Notes: generated by a model not told the origin, from the sequence alone. A stretch of 64,000 nucleotides of DNA from Takakia lepidozioides (GCA_030704615.1 CM060733.1:28522001-28586000), one strand, 5' to 3'. Shown: positions 12,333 to 22,261, counted from the stretch's first letter. Program-made: numbers and translations.

Positions 12333-12810
12333 TCAAACTTTACATTTGATTTCAACGTGGTCGTCTTGGTCTCCTTGCAAGACATTATCTGGTTCAGCGG
12401 CTATCCACTGCTCGTTCAGTGCTCTTGCATGAGCTACAGGGTGATTACAATCTATACGATTTTCTAGCTCCAATTGCACCATAAGATTGTCAATGTCCAG
12501 GTCCTTTCCGTCTAGCAGCATGTTATGGAGTATGCAACAGCACACTACTACGTCAGGTAAGCAGTAGACGTGCAGATTTGTTTTGAGGAGCAACTCTCGG
12601 AAACATTTTTTCAGAATTCCAAAAGCGTTTTCAACTACGCTCCGTCCTCTACATAAGTGTCTGTTATATAATGCTTGCATTACAGTATGACGCACATTGG
12701 CTACCTACTTATGTGGAACCATGAGCCAGGGTAGTAACGGATACCCTTTGTTGCCAATAATATATGGTTTGATGTCACCTTCACCCCGATTCTCACTGAA
12801 ATAGTTCTTG
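12333..12810 (-). pseudogene. Harbinger transposase, C-terminal part
   Basis: The minus strand encodes NYFSENRGEGDIKPYIIGNK, GYPLLPWLMVPHK, then an in-frame stop (TAG), then VVENAFGILKKCFRELLLKT and DVVVCCCILHNMLL. These are hallmark blocks of the DDE_4/Harbinger transposase, including the VENAFG..K block that holds the final catalytic Glu. It continues to the C-terminal tail ending HVEIKCKV. It is separated from the N-terminal part by a telomere-type repeat patch at 12815-12853. Confidence 0.88.
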
Positions 12811-12814
12811 TAAG

Positions 12815-12853
12815 TTTAGGGTTTAGGTTTAGGGTTTAGGGTTTAGGGTTTAG
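12815..12853 (+). repeat. Interstitial telomere-type repeat (TTTAGGG)n
   Basis: About 5.7 units of the plant telomere repeat TTTAGGG, with one unit shortened to TTTAGG, in 39 bases. It sits inside the transposase coding region between the GMPGSVNDS block and the NYFSENRGE block, so it entered after the transposase was in place. Confidence 0.95.
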
Positions 12854-12855
12854 TT

Positions 12856-13234
12856 TTGATTCAGATTCGAGAGTCTCATGGTATGCAAGAGTCATTCACG
12901 GAGCCAGGCATTCCTATGAAAACATCTCGGAATTTCTTTCTATAGTCAACGACCGCTTGAGCTGATTCATGAAGGCTCGGGTTACTCTGAAATGCTCGAT
13001 CCATCTTGAGTCGTCATATTGAGTCATCAGGAAATGAGAAAACCATATTGTTGACCTCGCTTTCACCCAATCACCGAGGTCTCTATTCAATAACAAATCA
13101 TGCACACATGATAGTATATACTGGTGCAAGACTATGGCATTTCTCATTGTATGAATGAGGGCTAGATTCTCTTCAGAGGTCTCAAGAAATTCATCATATG
13201 GACATGGTAATTTGTCAGCTTCATAACACAACAA
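12856..13234 (-). pseudogene. Harbinger transposase, N-terminal part
   Basis: Minus-strand frame with LLNRDLGDWVKARSTIWFSH and FLMTQYDDSRWIEHFRVTR, the typical N-terminal region. It is followed after a frameshift by VVDYRKKFRDVFIGMPGSVN and DS, which holds a catalytic Asp. About 100 residues usually found between these blocks are missing, so the gene carries an internal deletion besides the telomeric patch. Confidence 0.85.
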
Positions 13235-13663
13235 CAGGGATTCATGGACTGCATGATCAAATGGAGGAACTGAACGAGCAAAACAAGCTTAAAGGGCCTC
13301 ATTTCAATGAACACATGAAGCTGTATTCAATGTGAAAGAGTCTGAAATGAAATGGAGGACGTGAGTAGAAAAGAGACACAATCGAAATGAGAAACATGAG
13401 AGACACAATTGCATTCTGTGATGATGTTCGCTGATTGATCACAATCTCTTCTATTCAATTGCTGCTACCTCCCACGGAGAGGTGAACATCGCTAGGTTAC
13501 CAGAATTATTACGGGATTGTTAGGTGATAGGCAAGCCCATGTGTGAATATGAAGTAACTAATTCGAGGATAATAAGTAGCTATTTATCAAAAATATCCCG
13601 ACAGGTGTGAACAGGTCATAAATAACGCCTAAATCCGTGGGTAACACCTATGTACGGGATAGA

Positions 13664-13689
13664 CTACCCCCAGGTGTGAACGTACCCTT
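13664..13689 (-). repeat. Right terminal inverted repeat of Harbinger element
   Basis: Plus strand reads CTACCCCCAGGTGTGAACGT then ACCCTT, the reverse complement of the left end at 10806-10829 with one mismatch and one indel. Confidence 0.85.
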
Positions 13690-13985
13690 AGTAACGGCTA
13701 GTGTAACACATACATTGATTCATGCTTTTGAGCTTTTTCTTTTCTTTTTTTTCTTTTTTTTTCGATAAAGGGGACGGAGGCCCTTTTAATCAAATCAAAT
13801 AAAAAGGGGGTTACAAAATGATGGAAAAAAATATGCTTTTGCACTAAGAGTTTTTATAGCGCCTCTCACTTTACAATAATTGGGACGTTATGGCGCACGC
13901 GTGAGTTGACCGGTGGGCCCCGCGCACGGACGCCCGGCTCCCCCACCCGGACCCCCCCCCCCCCCCGCCGCTGCGCGAGAGCGCC
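13690..13985. other. Pyrimidine tract and flank of the Mutator-like element
   Basis: A long T/C tract at about 13733-13762 is followed by CGATAAAGGGGACGGAGGCC and AT-rich sequence, which looks like the 3' end of a retroposon on the minus strand, but I cannot name the family. A C-run occurs at 13951-13966. Confidence 0.3.
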
Positions 13986-14330
13986 CAACCGTGCCCCCAG
14001 TTCGCCCGCCAGTCCGCTGCCCGTGAGTCTAGTTCCCCTCAGCCCGCCAAACCGCCAGTCTGTTGGCCAATCCGCTGTGCACGCCAGTCCGTTGTACCAG
14101 TCCCCGCAAGTCCATCCAACAGTCCGTTGTGCCCGTCTGCTGCCCCCAGTCTGCCAGTCTGCCAGTCCGCGCCGGTCGAAGGATCTGGATCGTCCATTAT
14201 GAGGAAACCCATCCGTGCCATCCACCCCAGTCCCTTGTGCCAGTCCCGGCCAGTCCACCCAACAGTCTGTCCGCCAGTCCGCCGCCCATGAGTCCACTTT
14301 CCTCAAAGTCCACTGATGATGCCACATCTG
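13986..14330. repeat. Degenerate AGTCC-type short repeats
   Basis: A stretch built from imperfect units of about 13-20 bases such as CAGTCCGCCAGTCC and CAGTCCGTTGTGCC. Similar words recur at 16490-16900 and weakly at 17690-17780, that is on both sides of and inside the Mutator-like element. The long open frames crossing this stretch on both strands are by-products of the repeat. Confidence 0.7.
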
Positions 14331-14524
14331 GACCGTCCGTTCGTAAATGCCATCTGAGCCCTCCATTTTTAGGGCATGAATTCAAACCTTATCCCTGCCG
14401 CCTGCCACTTGCCAGCTGCCGCAAACGTGCGCACTGATGCTCCTTGCACGTTGTCCATCGTGTCCAGTGTACTGCGGCGCGTTTCTTGTAGGTTCTGAAG
14501 CATGTCCTCTGTACTATACAGGGC

Positions 14525-15822
14525 ATGGACGTGGAAGTAGAAGGCGACGATATAGTGAAAACGGGAAACTGGATGATACAGCCTCTTTGACAAAGTTTGC
14601 AAACACCCAAACCAGGACCCTTCAACACGAAGCACCTCTATTGGAAGAGAGACACGCAATATGGTTATATGGGTGCACGAGTGAATGTTCAAAAGGCCTG
14701 CATACTGTGGGATAGAATTGATGACTTTCTCCTTGGAGAGGAGAGTTTGGTGGACTACCCCACTCAATTTTGGGTGATTGTCCATATTAAAGTGCAAACC
14801 CGGCATGCTAAAAGAGCCGAGAGCCAACAGTTTTCTGAACAGTATCATGTGTGCACCATCCTCATCGTCTTTTTGTAGTCTGATTGCATGTCTGTTGCCA
14901 TTTTTCATACCCACGTACTATGATTTCATGCTTCCAGAAGTCGATGGATATCGATTGTGATTTTTATGTCCAGATATCAAAGTTGTTACGGTCCAGATGA
15001 CAAGCGCACCAACAATGCGATAGTGGAGGATCCCAAACTAAAACATGGAGGACCTCTTGTGGGTGTTGGAACATCTCACCCTCATAAAGGCCCAAGGAGA
15101 AAGAAGTCGGAATATGGAGAGTCTTACAAGCGTGGCTGTCAATGCTGTTTCAAGGTCGAGCAATGCTATCTCGCCCCTGATATTTGTATCATCACGTACT
15201 ACAACAACATAGAGCAGGGAACGTCTGTTATGGGAAGTTCGCTGAGTTCAGGAACACTCGCCACGCCTATGCACCACACATTAGCGAAAGCATGGGTCAT
15301 GGAGTGTCTGTGCCGAGGCCTGTCAGTCGCTCAAATCATGATGAAACATAAAGAGCATGTCATGAACAACATCGGGTTGGGGGATGCATGGACACGGGAC
15401 GATTTTTTGTTGGAGCAGGCTGTGCGCAACCTGGCTGAGAAACGGGCGTGACAAACGTTCAAAAAACATGCCAACGATGCGGAGAGTGTCCGCATGTGGA
15501 AAAACCAGAACCTGAAATCGGTCTTCTTCTATCAAGAGGAGAAATTGGCGCCAACATTCGAGCACTACGATGGCGACTTAACATTCACAATCGGCATACA
15601 AACTGAGTGGCAGAAGAAGCGAATGCTTCAATTAGGCCATGCCCATATCATTGCATGCGATGCAACCTTCGGGACAAATCACCACAAGGTACTCTTCATC
15701 CCTTTCACAATTATCCGCTTGCAGAACTACTGGATGTACGCAAACTGGCAGCATCTGACATTCTGCATTTGAACAGTTCCCATTGTACACGTTGATGGTC
15801 TTCGACAAGTGGCTTAACGGTA
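14525..15822 (+). pseudogene. MULE transposase, N-terminal part
   Basis: From an ATG at 14525 the frame reads MDVEVEGDDIVKTGN, hits one stop (TGA near 14588), and continues with YGYMGARVNVQKACILWDRI. A second open stretch at 14957-15451 carries YGESYKRGCQCCFKVEQCYL and HTLAKAWVMECLCRGLSV. The catalytic region follows at 15595-15690: QTEWQKKRMLQLGHAHII then ACDATFGTN with the first catalytic Asp. A likely 88-nt intron (15689-15776, GT...AG) separates THHK-type sequence from FPLYTLMVFDKWLNG, after which similarity on this strand ends. Stops and frameshifts make it non-functional. Confidence 0.8.
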
Positions 15823-15829
15823 TATAGTT

Positions 15830-16483
15830 ACGTACATCATATGTGTGCGTGAGCGGACAACAGACCTGGCGCCGTGGATGGCAGCCTTGCGGGACTCACT
15901 CCTCGCAGAAATGTCGGACTGGCACTGTTCATTGTGGACGATGTCGATGAACGCCATTACGTAGGTTTCACGTACCCTCCTATACACTGGGATGTCGCGT
16001 ACCGCAAGCACATAACTGTACATGTACTTCTCCTGTTTGTCATTCCTTATGAATCCGTGCATCTTCAGGTGAATTGCATACCATTAGTGTGTTAGCACAT
16101 GGCCTGTGAGTTCCCATATGAGCCAATCCACTCTACGCCCAGTCATTTTGTCTTTCCTCATCCTCAGTCTTGCCTTGAAGTTTCCATGGTATGCCTCAAT
16201 GCTAGCGTTTGTGTCTTGACTGGCATGCGGAACATGACGAGTTGTTGTACACCACATTATTATTTTAGGATGTCATTCTTTATCGATGTGGTCCACCTCT
16301 ACAGTACATGAGGTCTCCCATATTCTTCAGTAAGTTTGCGGAAATGATATGATCGTTGGTTTTCGCGCATGATTGCTTCATCCAAGCCCACCGGACATGC
16401 CAAAGGCACAGGAAAACAAGCACTCCTCGGAAAATAACCCTGCAAAGTTCAATATGCTCGGGTGTGATGCCAGCAAAGTCTGG
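15830..16483 (-). pseudogene. MULE transposase, central part, inverted
   Basis: Reading the minus strand downwards from 16483: DFAGITPEHIELCRVIFRGV, LVFLCLWHVRWAWMKQS, DTNASIEAYHGNFKARLRMR, DWLIWELTGHVL, then GFIRNDKQEKYMYSYVLAVR and DIPVY. In MULE transposases these follow the DATFGTN block and precede the SWIM finger, so their order is normal but the whole block is reversed with respect to the flanking plus-strand parts. Confidence 0.82.
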
Positions 16484-16489
16484 GTAAGT

Positions 16490-16900
16490 CTACTGTCGGT
16501 CTCCTAAAGGCAAGTCCGCTGGCAGGCCAGTCCGCCGGAGAGGACTGTTCGTAAGCAGTCTGCTGCAAGACTCACGTGCGTTAGTCTGCTGCGAGGTCAG
16601 TCTGGTCCAGCAAGTCCACTGGCAAGCGAGTCCGTCGAAGGGGACTGTTTGGAAGTCTGCTGGCAACCCAGTCCACTCAGAATGCCCTCTGGCCAAGTCC
16701 GTTGCAAGACTCACTTACGCAAGTCCGCTGCGAGGTCAGCGTGGTCAAGTCTGCTGGCGGTCTCGTGATGGCAACACTCATGGCAAGTCAGAGTAGGCGA
16801 GTCTGCTAGCTGAATCGGTTGGGCAAGTCCACTGGAACAGATGGGCAGACTAGTCCACCAGAGCGTCTACTAGGTTAGTGCCCAAGTCCACCGACAAAGT
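16490..16900. repeat. Degenerate AAGTCCGCTGG repeats inside MULE
   Basis: About 20 imperfect units of the type GCAAGTCC(G/A)CTGGCA, directly between the inverted transposase block and the SWIM-coding part. Related to the array at 13986-14330. Confidence 0.75.
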
Positions 16901-17613
16901 CGTCTTTGAAGTCTCTCATGTGAGCAATGTCACTCTTCTATTCCATCATGGGCAACCAGCCTATGTTCTAAGCACCAATCACCCAAACACAATTTGCATT
17001 GTTTACAACCCCGGATGCAAATGGGCTTCTTGCACTTGCCCATGGGCAATGAAGGGCAATTTGTGCAAGCATCAAGTCCGAATCCTGAAGTTGATTCATC
17101 CACACTTGCATGATGGACTCATAGTGCGCACTTGTGGCATGGCGCTGGGAACCATTCATAGAGGATTGCATAATGTGTTTAGGGTTCATGCAAGTGGCAG
17201 CAACGAAGACAAAAGAGGGTCCTTCCACAGATGACTTCCCTTATGATGCGGAGCCTGTCCTCGTACCATCCTCCATGAACAAAGAATTTGCACACATACT
17301 TCGCATTGTTAGCGACGACAAATACCTGGAGAAACATGTGTTGTCTTCTCTTCGAATCTGTAGGGGGCAGCTTCTTGATATTCTCGCCAAGAGTGTTGCA
17401 TGAATGTTGCACCCTACGGCAGCAAAGAGCTTCCGTCCTGTAAATGACAACAACAATATGTCACTGAAAAGGAAACGAGATTTCGTTGAGGCATGGAAAA
17501 TGCGACCCAAAATCTTACGCAAAACAGGGAAAAGGGTTGATGCCCCAACACCTGCAGCACACATATACTCCATAATCCAGAGGGTTGCAGACCGTATACC
17601 AGTTGTAAAGTAG
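16878..17613 (+). pseudogene. MULE transposase, SWIM finger and C-terminus
   Basis: Contains TICIVYNPGCKWASC followed by CTCPWAMKGNLCKH, a SWIM zinc finger (CxCxnCxH), then KLIHPHLH. After a frame change the tail continues with DAEPVLVPSSMNKEFAHIL, a stop at 17401-17403 (TGA), and a basic C-terminal stretch with SLKRKRDFVEAWKMRPKIL ending IPVVK at 17613. Fragmented into three frames. Confidence 0.8.
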
Positions 17614-17759
17614 AGTAAAAAAATGTAGGAAATGCTACACTATCATTCTCCAGATGAAATAAAATTTCGGCGGTACGATTGCATGTGTACAAGACTTCCA
17701 ACCTGTCTGCCAACCAGTTTGCTGAACCAGTCTTGTGGCGTTTGGACCAGCCTAGTGAG

Positions 17760-18044
17760 CTGCAGACTGGTCCATCAAGATGCTTGTGTATACATGTCTT
17801 GAATCTGTAGTATGGCATGTTGTTCAAGATTACCTACCCAAGGGGCCTTGCATGATGCATGTCGTGGGATATTTACAAATGGCAAAGAGTGAAGTGACAA
17901 AATATAATGCAACTTCATTCTTTACCATTTGTAAGTAACCGAAGACATGCACCATGCAAGGCTCCTTGGGTAGGTAAGAACAACCTGCCCTACTACAGAT
18001 TCAAGATATGTTCATACAAGCACCTTGAAGGACCAGCCTGCAAT
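17760..18044. repeat. Long foldback hairpin (about 138-nt arms)
   Basis: Arm 1 (17760-17898) and the reverse complement of arm 2 (17909-18044) match at roughly 85-88 percent by eye, with one 2-nt gap; matched landmarks include CTACCCAAGG, CCTTGCATG, TTACAAATGG and TCTTGAATCTGTAGTA. The loop is about 10 nt. No coding content. It could be a foldback MITE or the source of a hairpin RNA. A diverged relative lies at 18460-18640. Confidence 0.9.
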
Positions 18045-18109
18045 TTACCAGATTTCAAACATGCAACCAAGTAATCTTCTTGGGCATGGCCATCAAAAGC
18101 TGTACATTT

Positions 18110-19160
18110 CATTCGGTTCAGATGAAAAAATCAATGAGTTCATCCCTTGGAAAAAAACCCATCAGTAGGATGAAAAAACAGTAGATAACATCCAAGGCAT
18201 CGGTTTTACATCCTAACAGGTAATTCAACATCCCAAAAAATTGTCTTATCCAGTACGGATTAAAAAAACAATAAAAAATGAATGAAAATAATAATAATAT
18301 CATGTCATTTTACATCCGGTATGGATGGAAAAATAGGATGCCAGTGGCAACCCCCATAGAGGTAATTCCTCATTCTCTGGTAACTCATCCGGTATGGATG
18401 AAAGTCAATAAAAGAATGCCCAAGAGGATTAATTGGTTGCATGCTTGGAATATGATAAACTACAGGCTGGTCCATCAAGATTTGTGTATACATATCTTGG
18501 ATATGTAATGTGGCAAGCTGTTCTTACATGCCCATGATATCTTGCATGATGCATATTTTGGGATCATTACATCTAAAGCTTCAATTTAACATGTATTGTG
18601 CAAGAGGGTCACTTGGGTACATGTTAGGAATCTGAACATGAATAAACCCCGCCCTCCCACCTTGTTTTATCATGACTGAATGGGTGTTGGCACTTGGTAT
18701 GCTATGACAAGACTGGAAGTGTTAGATGGTGCTCTGTCATGGGCCTCTCTCTCTCCCTCTCTCTCCCTCCCTCCATGGATCTGGATGGTTCTTTTAAATC
18801 CGATGGTTTAAACCCAGAGATATGTTTAATTAATCCCTAATTAACTTCCTTGTAATTTCGTCCATACCGGATGATTTGTTGATGATGAAGTCATCAGATG
18901 GTGGATTTACCTTTAACAGAATTCAGCCATACCGACTGATTTTTTACTTTACGGATGAAGTCCGAATCTGGTTAATTTCGGTTAATTACCCTACTTGGAT
19001 TTTTGGTTTATAAGGTCATGAGGTCTCTATCCTAATGAATGCCAAATGATTTTCATCCCTATCTAGATGTCGTCCCCGGCGGATGACACGGGGATGGAAA
19101 ATCGGGATTTTTTCAACCGTTTGTTGATGGATTTCATCCTGTGCGGATGAAATCGCGGGG
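18110..19160. repeat. Cluster of GGATG-type palindromes
   Basis: The AT-rich stretch holds many copies of short palindromic words: CATCCGGTATGGATG twice (18312, 18387), CCATACCGGATGA (18862), TTACGGATGAAGTCC, TTTCATCCTGTGCGGATGAAA near 19131, and others. A CT microsatellite lies at about 18747-18777, and a diverged copy of the foldback at 18460-18640 is nested here. No gene seen. Confidence 0.55.
18460..18640. repeat. Diverged second copy of the foldback element
   Basis: Shares TACAGGCTGGTCCATCAAGA, then TGTGTATACAT and TCTTGCATGATGCAT in the same order as arm 1 of the 17760-18044 hairpin. The second half (GCAAGAGGGTCACTTGGGTA) resembles arm 2 weakly. Pairing between its own arms is largely lost. 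Confidence 0.65.
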
Positions 19161-20600
19161 AAACAACTTCATCTCCTCCCTGCCCTAATTTTCTGCACGA
19201 CAATCGTGCTTAAGGTTTGCTGGAACTAAGGGATGGTGGCGGAGTGCGCATTGAGCCCGATTCAGGGCCTTTGATTACTATGGTGCTGCGTAATTAAGGT
19301 CTGCAGGGTTTCTGGCAAGATTCCAGTACTTTCTTCCTCTCTAGGGGTGCGCAATGGCGGCAGTGCCTTCAATTTCCCTATGGCAGTTGTCTCTCATGTT
19401 GGCGGGCGATCTACCTAACTTGTGATCGTTTGTTGTGCCCTTCATTGATCATTAAGATACAGCGGCGCATCTTAAGACCTCAGGGAAGTGAATGAACATA
19501 TTAAAATGCTTGGGCAATCCACTCTTTTTGTGTTTTGTTGTTTGTTGGTCTTGGGAGCCATTTTGCAGGCTTCTCTTCTGCAAACCATCAAGGTGATGGC
19601 TTGTTTATGCTCTGATTTCTTTCTATTCCTACTTTGGAATGCATGTTGTACAGCGATGGCATGCATAGAACTCACCCGCACACCCGGCGGCGTTTCGACT
19701 ATGCTACCTATCTTTGTCGTTGACCCGATGTCTACAGAATGATACCTTAGCACATGTTACGTGGACGCTCTTGGTCAGTGTGTACTGTAATTGCAATGGC
19801 TGTCAATCTCTGACTGAACACTTAGCTTTCCAGGTATATGTTCCTCTATCCTGCCCCTTTCCTAAATGAGTCGAGTGTCATCTGAGGTTAAACTTGGCCT
19901 CATTGCACAGCTCTCCCCAGTCTCATAGACTTTTGTGACTAGTATTTACTCAAATGTGCTGAATATTTCTTCCAACCATCTTGATGGATGATGGAAGGTT
20001 CGTGCCTTAGTGTGGAGTTAAGCACTCCCTTTCTATGTTCACATAGTACTAGGATCTCAATGATGGTTGACCCTGTTATTGAATCACAGAGGGTGTTGAG
20101 CAGTTATGATAAAACTTGACCTAAACTTTGACTTTGTCACATATATTCTGTCACTCTCTTATCAACACATATAACGGTGTCATCTTGTGCGTTTAGCAGC
20201 ACTGACAATAGGTGTTACCACAGGCTTCCCTCTTTACTGACTTGCAAGGGATGGTGAGGAGACTACCAGTTGATACTGTCGTTTTCATGATCAGTTGGGC
20301 ATCGGGAAATCTGCTGTTGTAAGTGATGAGTATGGTTATTGGGAGCAAGTACCACTACGATTTATGCGCACGGTGCAGATGCACTCATCCCTGGTACAAC
20401 GGTTGTAGTTTGACAAGGTCATGGAGGTAACTCTCTCTCCCCACCCTCTTCTCTGTCACCTTTGTTTGACCTAAAGCAGGCAAAGGTAGTTGGATTTAGT
20501 TGTAGAGAAGGGGTCTCTCGGCAAACGTTTCATGAGTTCATTCTCTCTCTCCCTCTCCAATACTGTCCATATCATCAGAGACAACCACATTGTCATGCCT
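19161..20600. other. Spacer, no feature recognised
   Basis: Short open frames only, none with a recognisable motif. No RNA gene or transposon end seen. Confidence 0.3.
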
Positions 20601-20810
20601 TCCTTACGAGGGCTTGGTGCAAGGTCGAGGACAATGTGGTGAGGGCACCTCCTTCTTCGACCTATTTAAGCCTGTTTTGCCCTCTCATCAAATTCAGCCC
20701 TGAATTTGCATATTGAATTCTGTAAGTTAGCTCGTTGGGTGGATATGTGGTGGTTTAAGTGACTTTGACAAGTTATTGCCGATGTGGCAGCAGGAAAGTA
20801 CCCAAAAACA
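20600..20810 (+). repeat. Dispersed repeat, copy 1 (TATA-containing)
   Basis: About 190 bases match the reverse complement of 62815-63010. Shared blocks include GAGGGCACCT, CCTATTTA(A/T)GCCTGTTTTGC, GTAAGTTAGCTCGTTGGGTG and TGACTTTGACAAGTTA. The TATTTAA/TATTTAT box followed about 30 bases on by CTC(T/A)TCAAA looks like a core promoter, suggesting an LTR or promoter fragment. Confidence 0.75.
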
Positions 20811-21158
20811 GATAACAGAGATGAAGAGAAGCTTTGGAATGAACACTTTTACGACCCCAGTCAATGGTGGGACAAGGGAGACAAAAAGATGCACGCCTGT
20901 TGGATTACAAATTTAAGCGGATGCAATTCAGAACTGGACTCTACTGTAAGTAGGGTTGGGGTGTTTGCTGGAAGAACTTCATGCCGTGCTGAAGGAGCGG
21001 GGATAGAGTGTGGGTCTAGATTCATCCAAGAGGGCTATGATTCCCTGTGGAAGGATAGCTACAAGAAACCCGCATGGGTTCAATTGGAAGCCAAAGCAGT
21101 AGCGGCACAATTGATAAAATCAGGCACTGCTACTCAAGGCACCTTCTTCAACACATAG
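20784..21158 (+). pseudogene. OSB-like PDF-motif fragment
   Basis: The frame contains DEEKLWNEHFYDPSQWWDKG and, further on, YDSLWKDSYKKPAWVQLE. Both resemble the two halves of the PDF motif of plant organellar single-stranded DNA-binding (OSB) proteins, usually joined by a short PDFKH-type linker. Here about 50 unrelated residues separate them, and no OB-fold lies upstream. It directly follows the dispersed repeat at 20600-20810. Likely a captured or decayed exon rather than a working gene. Confidence 0.45.
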
Positions 21159-21187
21159 TTACAGTCGCTCGAGCACCGTACCGTACT

Positions 21188-21289
21188 AGAGAATGGGCCA
21201 TGTAGGGCCGATTCTGCCCTATAAGCGGCCCTTGGGCGAGCCCTATGGCCGCACACAGAGCAGAGTCGGCCCTACACGGCCCGTTCTCT
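21188..21289. repeat. Short hairpin, 30-nt arms
   Basis: Arms 21188-21217 and 21260-21289 pair with three mismatches (AGAGAA(T/C)GGGCC...TGTAGGGCCGA). The 42-nt interior has further GGCC/CGGCC self-complementarity. MITE-like; no coding content. Confidence 0.8.
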
Positions 21290-21774
21290 GGCGTTAAAAG
21301 CAGGTGGTGGAATATACCTGGCGCAATCTGATTAGGCATGATTTATCCCATATCGATTGCCCAGATTCAGATGCCCGTAGTGGATATAAACGGGGGCTAG
21401 CTTCAAAGGGAAGGCGGGCGGGTCGCTGGGAGGTTGCATGTACCTGGGTAGATGCTGCCATCCGGGGTGCATAGTGCATAATTGGCCATCCCTGCCGGTT
21501 ATGCCTGCCGAATCGGCAAGTACACCCTGGGTGGCCGATTTGGCCAAATAAATTGGCTTGTGGAAAGGGCCTAATATGCCTTACCTGATTTTAACGTGAA
21601 CTCAGCTATCAAGGCACTACCTAATCATGCCTCCATTCCACTCGCCTTCCTCCATTCTAGAACATTCGCTCCCTCCATAACCTTAGTCAGCCATACTAGC
21701 CAAGTGGGCGCATGGAGCACATGCAATAGCCCTGTGGGGCTGCATGCAACTAGCCACCCTCATTCACACAAGGT
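21290..21774. other. Spacer, no feature recognised
   Basis: Short open frames only; no motif identified. Confidence 0.3.
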
Positions 21775-21779
21775 GCTAG

Positions 21780-22063
21780 ACGGCATGTTCCTAACTTCAT
21801 TTTCATCGGACAATCTTTTGGTAACAGACATGGCTTTGGACACTATACTCTCTAAGTCAGGTTTATCCAGCAAGGTCAAGACTTGTGGGTCCAGATTCAT
21901 ATCCTTAATAATCTCTTCTACTCTCTTATGCCAGGGCTTAGCCTGTTTGACAGGGCGGTCCTGTTTCCAGGATATAGAGTTGATTAACTTAGGATATCTG
22001 GTGTTGGACATATGTTGCAGCTGAACCCACCATCTGACTTGAATTTATCTCGTCGGGAGCTTA
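21780..22063 (-). mobile_element. LINE fragment (RT C-terminal region), copy A
   Basis: Minus strand encodes MSNTRYPKLINSISWKQDRP, VKQAKPWHKRVEEI and LDPQVLTLLDKPDLES, close to the full copy at 55490-55750. Similarity begins at TTAAGCTCCCGACGAG and ends abruptly after SDENEV, so both ends are lost. Confidence 0.9.
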
Positions 22064-22074
22064 AAAGATAGCAG

Positions 22075-22255
22075 CACAGAAGAGAGGGACCGAGGGACAG
22101 AGAGGGACAGAGAGGGAGTGAGAGAGGGAGTGAGAAGGAGACATCAGAGGGCAACAAAGAAAAGAAAAGAAGGTGGGGGGGGGGGGGGGGGGGTGACTAG
22201 TAGCTGCTCAGTCCCCCCCCCCTCCCCCACATTTTTTTTTTTCCCTTTGTTGCCC
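22075..22255. repeat. Purine-rich low-complexity tract with G-run
   Basis: GAGGGACAGAGAGGGA-type repeats followed by a G-run of about 19 near 22175-22193, then a C-run and a T-run. Separates two LINE fragments. Confidence 0.8.
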
Positions 22256-22261
22256 CCTCTC

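Larger units (their letters stand above)
10805..13689. mobile_element. PIF/Harbinger DNA transposon, decayed
   Basis: About 2.9 kb, bounded by terminal inverted repeats of about 25 bases: left 10806-10829, right 13664-13689 read in reverse, both containing GGTACGTTCACAC followed by TGGGGGTAG after one variable base. The element carries the two usual Harbinger genes in convergent orientation, a Myb/trihelix-like protein on plus and a DDE transposase on minus. TTA follows the right end as expected for Harbinger, but the left flank reads CAA, so the 3-bp target duplication is not intact. Both genes are broken. Confidence 0.85.
14525..17613 (+). mobile_element. Mutator-like element (MULE), rearranged
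   Basis: The block carries, in order, an N-terminal region and the first catalytic motif on plus, then a central transposase block on the minus strand (about 15830-16483), then short repeats, then a SWIM zinc finger and the C-terminus on plus. The pieces together cover a MULE transposase of the type carrying a SWIM finger. Terminal inverted repeats were not identified. Confidence 0.82.

Noticed and set aside
12815-12853. Chromosome end
   Set aside because: Only 39 bases, flanked on both sides by Harbinger sequence; an interstitial patch.
13866-14366. 166-residue Trp/Gly-rich minus-strand frame and matching plus-strand frames
   Set aside because: They come from the AGTCC short-repeat array and show no domain.
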